This document shows, in pieces, positions 21,411-30,682 of a DNA stretch of 64,000 nucleotides. The DNA is taken from assembly GCA_044353855.1 (NCBI GenBank), contig JBILBF010000001.1:744001-808000 (forward strand), in the 5' to 3' direction. Under the pieces are notes generated by a model. The model made no database searches, had not been told where the DNA came from, and saw nothing but the letters and a program-made list of their open reading frames with translations. Within the stretch, counting starts at the first letter, position 1. Each line of letters starts with the position of its first letter. Source of the DNA: UKL13-3 sp044353855 (lineage in GTDB: Bacteria; Bacteroidota; Bacteroidia; UKL13-3). A program made the position numbers and the translations under genes.

Positions 21411-22208
21411 TTATTTTTTAGTACAAACTACTTGATTCTTAAATTTCACATTGATGCTTTTGTATTGTTCCCATCCCACTCTACTCAATCCCTCTTTGTA
21501 AAACAACAGCAACTTTTCAAATTTTTCTTCCATGTTTTCAGCGGTTCCAAATACTATTGTATGATCACCAATTTTTGGAATGAGCAAATACTCACTTTCA
21601 GCTGTAACAAATATCTGTTCTATTTGCGCCTTCCAGAAAGCATCTTTATCAACATATGTTGCTATCTTAAACAATTCTTTTCCTACCGATGTGTACATCG
21701 TATCTCTTGATTTATAGCCTTCAAATAGGTTGCCACTTGCAATTGTTACGTGTGCTGTATATGCTTGTGAAATAGGCATTTTTAGACCATTTTCATCTAC
21801 ATAATAACTGCTGCCATCCATCTTTAACATACGTAATATGGGTCTCCTTTGAAAGACGTTTATTTGCAACTCACCGTTCATATCTGTGAACACCTGTGAC
21901 CCTTTAATGAAGTCATTGTGGTTTAGTTTAGCTTCAATCAATGGTATATTCAGTTCCATCAGTATTTTGCCAATAATCTCCTTTTCATCCCCTGAAGGAT
22001 GAATGACGTTAAGTACCATTTCTCTATTGATAAAGAGCAATTCATTTGCAGGGAATACACTCACATTAATAGTTTTACAGCGTATATATTCTTCTTGCTT
22101 GTTTACAAATGCAAGGGAAACAATTGTTCCACCCACCAACAGTATCCACATCAAAATTATGCCTATACGCTTAAGCGTATTCCATATTTCTTGTTTATTC
22201 CAGGCCAT
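21411..22208 (-). CDS. ftsQ: Cell division protein FtsQ
   Basis: This bitopic inner-membrane protein links early and late divisome components. Seen: a short cytoplasmic N-terminus, one membrane helix at about residues 14-35 (IGIILMWILLVGG), and a ~230-residue periplasmic part that should include the POTRA domain. Sequence similarity in this family is weak, so the call rests on topology plus position between murC and ftsA. I chose the ATG at 22208 (265 residues) over a TTG 30 bases upstream; the ATG overlaps the murC stop by 14 bases, consistent with coupled translation. Confidence 0.85.
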   Translation of the reverse strand: MAWNKQEIWNTLKRIGIILMWILLVGGTIVSLAFVNKQEEYIRCKTINVSVFPANELLFINREMVLNVIHPSGDEKEIIGKILMELNIPLIEAKLNHNDFIKGSQVFTDMNGELQINVFQRRPILRMLKMDGSSYYVDENGLKMPISQAYTAHVTIASGNLFEGYKSRDTMYTSVGKELFKIATYVDKDAFWKAQIEQIFVTAESEYLLIPKIGDHTIVFGTAENMEEKFEKLLLFYKEGLSRVGWEQYKSINVKFKNQVVCTKK

Positions 22209-23631
22209 GTAGTAATTCGGTTTTGAGCGGTTGAACAATCGTGTCTATATCACCTGCACCTAAAGTAAGTAACACATCTGGTTTCAGTTTTTTAATTAAT
22301 TCTATTGTTTCAGGTTTGGTACATAACATCCGTTGAGTTGATGTCATTTTATCAAGTATAATCTTAGATGTTACACCTTCTATGGGGAGTTCCCTTGCAG
22401 GATAAATATCTAGTAATATAACAGTATCCAGTAACGATAAACTTTCGGCAAATCCATCAACAAAATCGCGAGTTCTACTAAATAAATGTGGCTGAAAAAC
22501 AGCAACAATTTTTTGGCTAGGATACATGTTTTTTACTGACGAAATAATGGCACGTAGTTCTTCTGGGTGGTGAGCATAATCGTCAATATAAACACAATTA
22601 GGTTGTTTTATAATGTACTCAAATCTTCTTTTTACACCCTTAAATGTAGCTAAGCCTTCTCTGAGTTCATCATAAGAAACTCCAGCTAGTATGCATGCAG
22701 CTGAAGCTGCAACAGCATTTTCTATATTATGTAATCCTGGTATTCCAAGTTTAAGATTGTGAATAGCTGTTCCCTTAAAATCTAAATCAAAAAAGTATTC
22801 ATCACCTTGTATGTTAATATTGTGAGCATAAATATCGGCTATGTCTTTAATCGAATAGGTTAGAAAAGTTCCTTGAATTGCTGGAATAATATCGAGCTCT
22901 TTTTTTACAATTAACCAACCACTTTCACGCACTTGGGAAGCATATGCTAAAAAAGATTTTTTAAGTTCATCATGCTCGCCATAAATATCTAAATGATCAG
23001 CATCACTAGACGTTATAATGGCAATGTTTGGATGAAGGGTTAAAAATGAACGATCAAATTCATCAGCCTCAACAACCATTAATAAGTTTGCTGTATGCTG
23101 TTTGCTGTTTGAAGTTTCATTGTCTATGGACTGTGGACTATCAACTGTCGACTTATGCAATAGTAGATTCGTTTGATAGTTAGTCGATATTCCGCCTAAA
23201 AATGCTGCACAATCCACTTTGCTTTGTTTGAGGATATGAGCTATTAATGTTGATGTTGTTGTTTTACCATGAGTACCTGCTACACCAATTGTGTTATAAA
23301 CGTCTGTAATAATACCCAATACCTCCGAACGTTTCAGTATCGTAAAACCATTTTGTCGCAACCAATTCCACTCACCGTGATTTTTTGGGATAGCAGGAGT
23401 GAGTATAACCAAACACGTAGACAGTTGTAAGTTGAAAATTGAAACCTGATTACCTAAATCTTCATAATGAATCTCAATTCCTTCGGCAGCTAGTTCTTGG
23501 GTTAAAGGCGTTTCGGTTTTATCATAACCCATTACCTTAATTCCCATCGAATTAAAATAACGCGCAATGGCACTCATGCCAATGCCACCAATACCCAGAA
23601 AATATGCTTGTTTTATATCGTTTAAATTCAC
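22195..23631 (-). CDS. murC: UDP-N-acetylmuramate--L-alanine ligase MurC
   Basis: MurC adds L-Ala to UDP-MurNAc, the first step of peptidoglycan peptide stem synthesis in the cytoplasm. Seen: the nucleotide loop LGIGGIGMSA (12-21), the ATP-binding GTHGKTTT (119-126), the catalytic-domain motif EADEFDR (188-194), and a C-terminal ligase domain with DDYAHHPEE. GTG start. Odd: residues about 160-183, between the NLLLH and VVEADEFDR motifs, look like an insertion, and the DNA there resembles intergenic mini-repeats; a second doubtful stretch is at about 61-74. Frame and motifs are otherwise intact, so the enzyme should be active. Confidence 0.95.
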   Translation of the reverse strand: MNLNDIKQAYFLGIGGIGMSAIARYFNSMGIKVMGYDKTETPLTQELAAEGIEIHYEDLGNQVSIFNLQLSTCLVILTPAIPKNHGEWNWLRQNGFTILKRSEVLGIITDVYNTIGVAGTHGKTTTSTLIAHILKQSKVDCAAFLGGISTNYQTNLLLHKSTVDSPQSIDNETSNSKQHTANLLMVVEADEFDRSFLTLHPNIAIITSSDADHLDIYGEHDELKKSFLAYASQVRESGWLIVKKELDIIPAIQGTFLTYSIKDIADIYAHNINIQGDEYFFDLDFKGTAIHNLKLGIPGLHNIENAVAASAACILAGVSYDELREGLATFKGVKRRFEYIIKQPNCVYIDDYAHHPEELRAIISSVKNMYPSQKIVAVFQPHLFSRTRDFVDGFAESLSLLDTVILLDIYPARELPIEGVTSKIILDKMTSTQRMLCTKPETIELIKKLKPDVLLTLGAGDIDTIVQPLKTELLHGLE

Positions 23632-23736
23632 GTTTTGACTATATGTTTTTTATCTTTTTTTGTTAGTTTTTTAATATAGTTAGTAGCGGCTACTATTTTT
23701 CACTACTATTAAGTCCTCAACCCTTTACTCATATAC

Positions 23737-24822
23737 TTATTCCATTACCCTCAACACTTCATCCACAATTCTTTTAGCTGCATTTGGCATTGCAAATGAT
23801 GCTATATTGTTTTTGAGTTGAGTTTGTTTCATTTCATTGGCTGCAAGTTGTATCACTTCGTCAATAAGTTTTTCCCTTGCATCGCTATCTTTTACCAAAA
23901 TGGCTGCTTCACTGTTAACCAATGCCATTGCGTTTTTCGTTTGATGATCTTCTGATACGTTAGGTGATGGAACTAACATAACTGGTTTTTGAACTTGTGC
24001 TAATTCTGCAATGGATAAAGCTCCTGCTCTTGAAATTACCACATCAGCTGCGGCATACGCTAAATCCATTTCATAAATAAAAGTATAGGGTTTGATTGTT
24101 TTGGTTTCTTGTGCTTTGGTAAATAATTTACCAGTTTGCCAAATGACTTGTAAGCCTGCTTGCTCTAGTTTTTCGGTACCAGCAAAAACACTTTCGTTGA
24201 TGGTACGTGCTCCCAAACTTCCTCCAATAATTAAGATTGTTTTTTTGTTAGAATCAAGGTTGAAAAAACGAATAGCTTCTGCTCGTTTACCATTCACGTT
24301 CATTAAATCTTTCCTGATTGGATTTCCTACTTTTACAATTTTTCGTTCAGGAAAAAAACGATCCATTTTATCATAGGCTACACAAATAGTATCTACTCTG
24401 TTTTTTAATATTTTATTGGTAATTCCTGCGTATGAATTTTGCTCATGAATGATTGAAGGAATTTTTTTAATTGTTGCAGCCCACATCATAGCTCCACTGG
24501 CATAACCTCCAAACCCTATCGCGGCATCTGGTTTAAACTCTTTAATGATATTGAGTGATTTAACCACTGCACTTATTACTTTAACTGGAAATAATAAATT
24601 TTTAACACTTAAGCTTCTCTGAAATCCACTTATCCAAAGTCCTATTATTTTATAACCCGCTTTAGGCACTTTTTCCATCTCCATTCTATCGCTTGCACCT
24701 ATAAAAAGTATATTAACATTTGGAATACGTTTTTGCAGTTCTTCTGCAACAGCAACGGCTGGATAAATATGTCCACCTGTTCCTCCTCCGCTAATGATAA
24801 TGTTTAATTTTTTATCGTCCAT
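23737..24822 (-). CDS. murG: Undecaprenyl-PP-MurNAc-pentapeptide GlcNAc transferase MurG
   Basis: MurG makes lipid II from lipid I at the inner face of the membrane. Seen: the N-terminal glycine-rich loop ISGGGTGGHIYPA (about 10-22) that contacts the acceptor lipid, the second-domain loop IIGGSLGARTIN, and the UDP-GlcNAc-binding stretch VISRAGALSIAEL. 361 residues, ATG start. It follows ftsW by 33 bases; 105 bases without other signals separate it from murC. Confidence 0.97.
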   Translation of the reverse strand: MDDKKLNIIISGGGTGGHIYPAVAVAEELQKRIPNVNILFIGASDRMEMEKVPKAGYKIIGLWISGFQRSLSVKNLLFPVKVISAVVKSLNIIKEFKPDAAIGFGGYASGAMMWAATIKKIPSIIHEQNSYAGITNKILKNRVDTICVAYDKMDRFFPERKIVKVGNPIRKDLMNVNGKRAEAIRFFNLDSNKKTILIIGGSLGARTINESVFAGTEKLEQAGLQVIWQTGKLFTKAQETKTIKPYTFIYEMDLAYAAADVVISRAGALSIAELAQVQKPVMLVPSPNVSEDHQTKNAMALVNSEAAILVKDSDAREKLIDEVIQLAANEMKQTQLKNNIASFAMPNAAKRIVDEVLRVME

Positions 24823-24855
24823 TTGTTATTCAGTATATGTTCAGATGTGTGCTTT

Positions 24856-26055
24856 TTATTTTAAAACTTCTTCTGTATTGGGTTCGTCTTCTTCAATATA
24901 TCTGCTTACACTCATGATAACTCCAAATGCTATTGATGTGATTAATATCGAAGTACCTCCTTTACTAACTAATGGAAGAGTTAGTCCTGTAACTGGAAAT
25001 ATATTAACTGCAACAGCCATATTAATGAGTGCTTGTAGTACCAATGAAAAACTCAACCCTACTGCAATTAATGCCCCAAATGCTTTAGGACTTTTTAATA
25101 CCATGCGCATGGCTCGGTATAAAAAAAACATATATAAAAACAGCATAATTACTGCTCCAATCAATCCATATTCTTCAGCAATAATTGCATAAATAAAATC
25201 TGAATAAGCTTCTGGTAAAAAATTTCTCTCAGTGCTATTTCCTGGAAACTTTCCCATCAATCCACCGCTAGCAATGGCAATTTTAGCATGGTCATTTTGA
25301 TATGTTTTATCAGCATCGGTTTCTATTTTGCCAAAACTTTCTACCCTGTTTTTCCAGGTAAGCAATCTACCTGTTCCTTTTAAGGCACTTTCGGGCACAG
25401 CAAACAATATCCCAAATGAAAGTAAACCTACCAATATGCCAAGTCCGGCTACTCCAAATAAATGCTTTAAACTTACTCTGCCAATAAACATAATGACCAT
25501 GCAGGTAGAAAAAAGCACAAGTGAAGTGGATAGATTTTCTGGTGCAATAAGTAAACAAATAAATGTGATATGAAGTAGGATGGGTAAAAATGATTTTTTT
25601 AAATCTTTTATTTCTTCTTGTTTTCTTGCTAATTCCTTTGTAACAAACATAATAAGTGCAAGTTTAGCAACATCTGATGCCTGAAATGTAAGTCCGAAAA
25701 AATTTACCCATCGTCTAGCTCCGTTTATTTCTACCCCAAAAAACAGCGTATAAATAAGCAATGGATAGGTTATCCATAATAGTATTTTGGATAACCCTAT
25801 AAAATATTTGTAATGGATAGAATGAACAAAAAACATCACAAAAAAACCAGCACACAATAATCCAGCTTGCTGCAATAAATATATTTCAACGATACCTCCA
25901 TTTTTTTTATAAGCTAATGCACCTGTTGAGCTATAAATAGCCAGCAGACCCCATATGGAAAGAATAAATATTATTCCCCACATAAACTGATCGCCTCGTG
26001 GTTTTATTTTGTTCCACAACGATTGTGCTGCTTGTATTTCAGTATTGGTACTCAC
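24856..26055 (-). CDS. ftsW: Septal peptidoglycan glycosyltransferase FtsW
   Basis: FtsW is a SEDS-family polytopic membrane protein that polymerises septal glycan with its partner FtsI. Seen: about ten hydrophobic segments; the family pattern with GARRWVNFFGLTFQASDVAKLA, cut here to GARRWVNFFG and QASDVAK; and the C-terminal LPLVSKGGTSI motif. 399 residues from a GTG start at 26055, with no better ATG nearby. Upstream, where murD would normally abut it, lies a broken four-helix-bundle gene framed by inverted repeats. Confidence 0.95.
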   Translation of the reverse strand: MSTNTEIQAAQSLWNKIKPRGDQFMWGIIFILSIWGLLAIYSSTGALAYKKNGGIVEIYLLQQAGLLCAGFFVMFFVHSIHYKYFIGLSKILLWITYPLLIYTLFFGVEINGARRWVNFFGLTFQASDVAKLALIMFVTKELARKQEEIKDLKKSFLPILLHITFICLLIAPENLSTSLVLFSTCMVIMFIGRVSLKHLFGVAGLGILVGLLSFGILFAVPESALKGTGRLLTWKNRVESFGKIETDADKTYQNDHAKIAIASGGLMGKFPGNSTERNFLPEAYSDFIYAIIAEEYGLIGAVIMLFLYMFFLYRAMRMVLKSPKAFGALIAVGLSFSLVLQALINMAVAVNIFPVTGLTLPLVSKGGTSILITSIAFGVIMSVSRYIEEDEPNTEEVLK

Positions 26056-26062
26056 TTATGCG

Positions 26063-26087
26063 TTAATTAATAATTAGTAATTAATAA
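26063..26087. repeat. Inverted repeat, left arm, around the broken insert
   Basis: The 25 bases read TTAATTAATAATTA then GTAATTAATAA. Both halves recur, inverted and in order, in the 39-base right arm at 26490-26528. Because both arms are almost pure A/T, chance similarity is a real concern. Their exact placement at the two edges of the inserted gene supports a structural origin. Confidence 0.55.
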
Positions 26088-26104
26088 GGAATAATTATTT
26101 ATGA

Positions 26105-26488
26105 CTAATTGCTGTCAATTGATTCATTCTGATTGTTATTTCCTTTGCTACTATTTAGTATTGCTGTTAGTATTTTTATTATCTCTTCACAATCTATTAA
26201 CAAAGATTTAAACTGTTTTTCATCAATGTATTCTGTTGTTCTAAGTAATCTCAACCAAAATCTTGTTTCTCTTGCTTCTTTATAAGAGATACCTTGCTTA
26301 TTGGTAAAATCTTTTTTTGAAACTCCTCCAACGACCTCTTCTGCATTACTTCCTATTGAAGTTCCACTTCTTAGTTACTGTTTGGATAGTTCATATTCCT
26401 TTTGTTCTCTAACCAAGTATTTGTACAAATTCACAATACGAACTACAAATTCAAATGATTTATCTAGTATAACATTTCCATTTTTCAT
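26105..26488 (-). pseudogene. Four-helix-bundle protein gene with an in-frame stop
   Basis: Reading the minus strand from the ATG at 26488 gives 37 codons ending ELSKQ, a TAA at 26375-26377, then 89 more codons in the same frame to a TAG at 26105. The second part opens LRSGTSIGSNAEEV, the hallmark of the four-helix-bundle family first found in 23S rRNA intervening sequences and related to Avd of diversity-generating retroelements. The joined product (~127 residues) is the family's normal length, so a single nonsense change (for example from CAA or TTA) broke an otherwise intact gene. It lies between murD and ftsW, a place normally without any gene. A sequencing error is the main alternative. 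Confidence 0.85.
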
Positions 26489-26489
26489 A

Positions 26490-26528
26490 TTATTAATTAC
26501 TAATTTTTAATTATTAATTATTAATTAA
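26490..26528. repeat. Inverted repeat, right arm, around the broken insert
   Basis: This 39-base A/T stretch begins one base upstream of the ATG of the broken gene and ends just beyond the murD stop. Its reverse complement starts TTAATTAATAATTA and ends TTAGTAATTAATAA, the same two blocks as the left arm with extra A/T between them. Confidence 0.55.
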
Positions 26529-26536
26529 TGTTGGAT

Positions 26537-27883
26537 CTATAACTCACGAACCGCATTCTTAAACTGACGGCCTCTGTCTTCGTAGTTTTTAAATAAATCA
26601 AATGAAGCACATGCAGGCGATAACAATACAACTTCTCCTGGTTTTGCAAGTTTGTGTGCTACATGAACAGCTTCTTTGGATGAACTCGTATTTACGATCA
26701 TATCTACATCAGCTCCAAATGCTTCATGTATTTTACGGTTATCTAATCCCATACAAACAATAATCCTTACTTTTTCTTTCACCATTTCTTTCAATATGGA
26801 ATAGTCATTTCCTTTATCCACACCACCAGCTATCCAAATGGTGTTTTTTTCCATGCTTTCTAATGCATACCATGTTGAGTTTACATTGGTTGCTTTCGAG
26901 TCGTTTATAAATTCTACACCACCAATTGTAGCAACTTTTTCAAGTCGATGTTCTACATTTTGGAAATCCATTAGGCTTTCGCGAATGGTTTCTTTGCGGA
27001 TGTTTAATACTTGCCCAATAATGCCTGCGGCCATTGAGTTGTAGGCGTTATGACGCCCTTTTAAACTTAGTTCGTTTGTATACATGGTGAATTGATTTGT
27101 TTTTTCGTTGTTGATAGTTGAGAATATTTGGCCATCTTTTATAAAAGCGCCAATGGGTAATTCGTGGTTAAAGGCAAATGGTATGACTGTTGCCTTACTT
27201 TTTTTAGTGCCTAATGTTTGCATGGTTAATGCATCATCTGCACAATAAATAAAAATATCATTAGCTGTTTGGTTTTGAAGGATGCGAAATTTTGCATCTA
27301 CATACTTGTTAATTTCGTAATTATATCTGTCTAAATGATCCGGAGTAATATTACAGATAACAGCAATTTCTGCCTTAAATTGGTACATATTATCCAACTG
27401 AAAACTGCTAAGTTCTAATACATAATAGTCGTATTCTTTTTGAGCAACCAATCGAGCAAAACTGATTCCGATATTACCACCCATTGCTACAGATAATCCT
27501 GCTTTTTGAAGCATATGATATACCAATGAAGTAGTAGTTGTTTTCCCATTTGTACCAGTGATGCATATTTTTGTTGCATGTGTATAACGTGCTGCAAATT
27601 CAATTTCAGAAATAACAGGAGTTCCTTGTGCACGTAATTTTTGAATCAATGGAGTAGTGTCTGCTATGCCTGGGCTTTTAATAATTTCTATTGCCGTTAA
27701 AATCAAACTTTCTGTATGATGTCCTTCTTCATATTGCACACCAATAGCGTCCAATTCCAGTTTGTATTTTTCTGGAATGGTTCCAGCATCACTTACAAAT
27801 ACATCAAAGCCTTTTTGCTTGGCTAAAATGGCTGCTCCTGTTCCGCTTTCTCCGCTACCTAATATGGCAATTCGTTTGTTCAT
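26537..27883 (-). CDS. murD: UDP-MurNAc-L-alanine--D-glutamate ligase MurD
   Basis: MurD adds D-Glu to UDP-MurNAc-L-Ala in the cytoplasm. Seen: an N-terminal nucleotide-binding loop ILGSGESGTGAA (7-18), the ATP loop ITGTNGKTTTT (108-118), NITPDHLDRY in the central domain, and a C-terminal NDSKATN motif diagnostic of MurD. 448 residues, ATG start, 45 bases after mraY. Its stop lies only nine bases from the edge of the inverted repeat bounding the inserted pseudogene, so the insertion left murD intact. Confidence 0.97.
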   Translation of the reverse strand: MNKRIAILGSGESGTGAAILAKQKGFDVFVSDAGTIPEKYKLELDAIGVQYEEGHHTESLILTAIEIIKSPGIADTTPLIQKLRAQGTPVISEIEFAARYTHATKICITGTNGKTTTTSLVYHMLQKAGLSVAMGGNIGISFARLVAQKEYDYYVLELSSFQLDNMYQFKAEIAVICNITPDHLDRYNYEINKYVDAKFRILQNQTANDIFIYCADDALTMQTLGTKKSKATVIPFAFNHELPIGAFIKDGQIFSTINNEKTNQFTMYTNELSLKGRHNAYNSMAAGIIGQVLNIRKETIRESLMDFQNVEHRLEKVATIGGVEFINDSKATNVNSTWYALESMEKNTIWIAGGVDKGNDYSILKEMVKEKVRIIVCMGLDNRKIHEAFGADVDMIVNTSSSKEAVHVAHKLAKPGEVVLLSPACASFDLFKNYEDRGRQFKNAVREL

Positions 27884-27928
27884 TTATGTCGTTCTTTTTT
27901 AACGCTGGGTACCTTTTTTAAAACTCTT

Positions 27929-29197
27929 TTATCTAACCTTTAATGTCAATATGGTAATGATGGAAAGCATGATTCCGATAATCCAAAAACGGGTTACAAT
28001 TTTTGATTCATGGTATCCACTTTTTTGATAATGATGATGCAGTGGCGACATTTTGAATAATCGATGTTCCCTTGCGTATTCAATTCCGTGTTTGCGTTTT
28101 TGGTATTTAAAATAATATACCTGCAGTATCACCGACATATTTTCGATTAAAAATATTCCGCATAAAATCGGAATCAATAATTCTTTACGAACCATTAAGG
28201 CAAATGTTGCAATAATGCCTCCTAAAGCTAAACTCCCCGTATCGCCCATAAATACTTGAGCAGGGTAGGAGTTATACCATAAAAAACCAACACATGCTCC
28301 TACAAATGCTCCTGCAAATATTACTAGCTCACCTAAGTGCGGGATGTACATGATGCCTAAGTATTTAGAAAAAATAATATTGCCCGATACGTAGGCAAAT
28401 AAACCAAGCGTAACAACAATAATTGCCGAAGTGCCAGCCGCCAATCCATCAATTCCATCGGTAATATTTGCACCATTTGATACGGCTGTGATAATAAAAA
28501 TAACAACTAATAAATAAATCCAATAGTTATAATCTTTATAGTTTTCACCCATAAATTTCATCACATCTGCATAGTCAAATTCACTTGATTTTAAAAATGG
28601 AATATTAGTTGTTGTTGAGTGTGCATCTTTAACCAAATACATTTGCCCGTCAATAACTTGTGTTTGCAAATTGTTTTCTTGGATGTATTCGGTTGTTACT
28701 TCTTCTGGTTTAAAAAATGCGCGTGTTTTAACATTTTGATTATAAAATAATGTAGTTGCAACGATTACTCCTAAACCAACCTGACCCAGTATTTTGAATC
28801 TGCCAGCTAAACCTTCTTTATTTTTTTTAAATACTTTTATGTAATCATCAATAAAACCAACTACACCCAACCATACTGTTGAAAGCATAATTAATACGAT
28901 GTATACATTGGTGATACGCGCAAATAATAAAGTTGGAATAATGATTGCCCCAAGAATGATGAGACCTCCCATTGTTGGAGTTCCTTGTTTTTGTTTCTCT
29001 CCTTCTAATCCTAAATTTCTAACGGTTTCGGCAACTTGTAAATGGCGCAACCATTCGATTAATCGTTTACCAAAAACCAACGAAATGGTTAGCGATAAAA
29101 TAATAGCCAACGATGCACGTGTAGAAATATACTGGAATGCTCCTGCTCCAGGTATGTCTAGTGTTTTGTCTAAGTATTCAAATAAATAATATAACAT
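27929..29197 (-). CDS. mraY: Phospho-MurNAc-pentapeptide translocase MraY
   Basis: MraY transfers phospho-MurNAc-pentapeptide to undecaprenyl phosphate, giving lipid I. Seen: about ten membrane segments, GTPTMGG near the N-terminus, FIDDYIKV, NITDGIDGLAAG, and MGDTGSLALGG followed by the His-rich loop MSPLHHHYQK. At 422 residues it is about 60 longer than the E. coli enzyme because of a hydrophilic insert around residues 155-230, between membrane segments, which Bacteroidota MraY proteins commonly carry. ATG start, 18 bases after murE. Confidence 0.97.
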   Translation of the reverse strand: MLYYLFEYLDKTLDIPGAGAFQYISTRASLAIILSLTISLVFGKRLIEWLRHLQVAETVRNLGLEGEKQKQGTPTMGGLIILGAIIIPTLLFARITNVYIVLIMLSTVWLGVVGFIDDYIKVFKKNKEGLAGRFKILGQVGLGVIVATTLFYNQNVKTRAFFKPEEVTTEYIQENNLQTQVIDGQMYLVKDAHSTTTNIPFLKSSEFDYADVMKFMGENYKDYNYWIYLLVVIFIITAVSNGANITDGIDGLAAGTSAIIVVTLGLFAYVSGNIIFSKYLGIMYIPHLGELVIFAGAFVGACVGFLWYNSYPAQVFMGDTGSLALGGIIATFALMVRKELLIPILCGIFLIENMSVILQVYYFKYQKRKHGIEYAREHRLFKMSPLHHHYQKSGYHESKIVTRFWIIGIMLSIITILTLKVR

Positions 29198-29215
29198 ATG
29201 ATGTGCAGATTATAA

Positions 29216-30682
29216 TTATGATGGATTCATGAGTTTAAAAAGGTCCATTACCGTTTCTTTATCATCAAAGTGATGTTTCACGCCATTAATTTCTTGATAG
29301 TTTTCATGTCCTTTGCCAGCTACTAAAATGATATCACCTTTTTGTGCTATGCTTACCGCTGTTTTAATAGCTTCTTTCCGATCACTTATTCTCAATGTTT
29401 TTTTATAATGAATGGGTTTTACTCCTTTTTGCATGTCATCTAAAATCAATTCTGGATTTTCGTTGCGTGGATTATCAGAAGTAAAAATAACTTTGGTGCT
29501 TAACTCTGTTGCAACATCTGCCATTACAGGTCTTTTGGTTGTATCACGGTTTCCACCGCAGCCCACCACAGTTATAAGTTGTTCGTTTTGTGAACGGATT
29601 TGGTTGATGGTTTTTAACACATTTTCGAGTGCATCGGGTGTATGAGCGTAATCAATTACTGCTATAACACCATTAGGTAATATGGTATACTCAAAACGCC
29701 CTTTTACCGATTCTAAGCTGCTAAGTTTTGTAATAATTTCGTGTTTGTTTTTGCCTAATAAAAATGCAGCTCCATATACGGCCAAAATATTATAAGCATT
29801 AAAATTACCAACCAATCTAAACCAAGCTTCTTCTTCATCAATCGTTAATAACATGCCATTAAAATCACTTTCTATAATTTTGGCTTTAAAATCGGCCATA
29901 CTTTTTAGGCTGAAAGTGTAACGTGTGGCTTTGGTATTTTGCAACATCACCATTCCGTTTTTATCATCTTTATTTGTTAATGCAAATGCATCTTCGTTTA
30001 CATTATCAAACAGTTTTTTCTTTGCTTGAATGTAGTTTTCAAAGGTGTGGTGATAGTCTAAATGATCGTGGGTTATATTGTTAAAAATAGTTCCTGCAAA
30101 ATGTAATCCTGTAATTCTATGCTGATCTATAGCGTGGGAGCTAGCTTCAATAAAACAGTATTCACAACCTCTTTCAACCATTAATTCTAATAGTTCATTA
30201 ATGCGAATACTATCGGGTGTTGTATGTGTTGCTGGAATGATTTCTTCATCAATTTGGTTTTGTACGGTAGATAATAATCCAACATGATGGCCAAATGAAC
30301 GAAAAAGTTTAAAGAGTAATGTTGCTACAGTTGTTTTTCCATTGGTACCTGTAACTGCTGTTAGTTTTAATTTTTGTGATGGATGATTATAAAATTCTGC
30401 TGCTATGTTTGCCATAGCTTCGCTGGTATTAGCAACTTGAATATAAGTAACAGTATTGTCTAATTTGGATGGAAGTGTTTCGCAAACAATTGCGGCAACT
30501 CCTTTTTCAATAACTGAAGCTATAAATGAATGACCATCAACTTGTGTTCCCTTAATAGCAAAAAACAATGATCCTTCACCTGCTTCACGTGAATCATACG
30601 TTAAATGTAAAATGGAAACTAAAGTTGATCCAATTACCTTTTTAACCGCGATGTTTTGTATAAGATCCGCTATCGTTTTCAC
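29216..30682 (-). CDS. murE: UDP-MurNAc-tripeptide synthetase MurE (meso-DAP type)
   Basis: MurE adds the third residue of the peptide stem. Seen: the ATP loop VTGTNGKTTVA (110-120), THDHLDYH, and SDNPRNENP at 402-410. The DNPR motif (403-406) is the known mark of enzymes that add meso-diaminopimelate rather than lysine, so this cell wall should be of the DAP type. 488 residues. The start is a GTG whose first G is the last base of the ftsI TAG stop, a one-base overlap that suggests tight translational coupling. Confidence 0.96.
   Translation of the reverse strand: MKTIADLIQNIAVKKVIGSTLVSILHLTYDSREAGEGSLFFAIKGTQVDGHSFIASVIEKGVAAIVCETLPSKLDNTVTYIQVANTSEAMANIAAEFYNHPSQKLKLTAVTGTNGKTTVATLLFKLFRSFGHHVGLLSTVQNQIDEEIIPATHTTPDSIRINELLELMVERGCEYCFIEASSHAIDQHRITGLHFAGTIFNNITHDHLDYHHTFENYIQAKKKLFDNVNEDAFALTNKDDKNGMVMLQNTKATRYTFSLKSMADFKAKIIESDFNGMLLTIDEEEAWFRLVGNFNAYNILAVYGAAFLLGKNKHEIITKLSSLESVKGRFEYTILPNGVIAVIDYAHTPDALENVLKTINQIRSQNEQLITVVGCGGNRDTTKRPVMADVATELSTKVIFTSDNPRNENPELILDDMQKGVKPIHYKKTLRISDRKEAIKTAVSIAQKGDIILVAGKGHENYQEINGVKHHFDDKETVMDLFKLMNPS

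Noticed and set aside
26301..26510. 69-codon plus-strand frame between murD and ftsW
   Set aside because: It is antisense to the four-helix-bundle pseudogene, whose motif SGTSIGSNAEE is clear on the minus strand.
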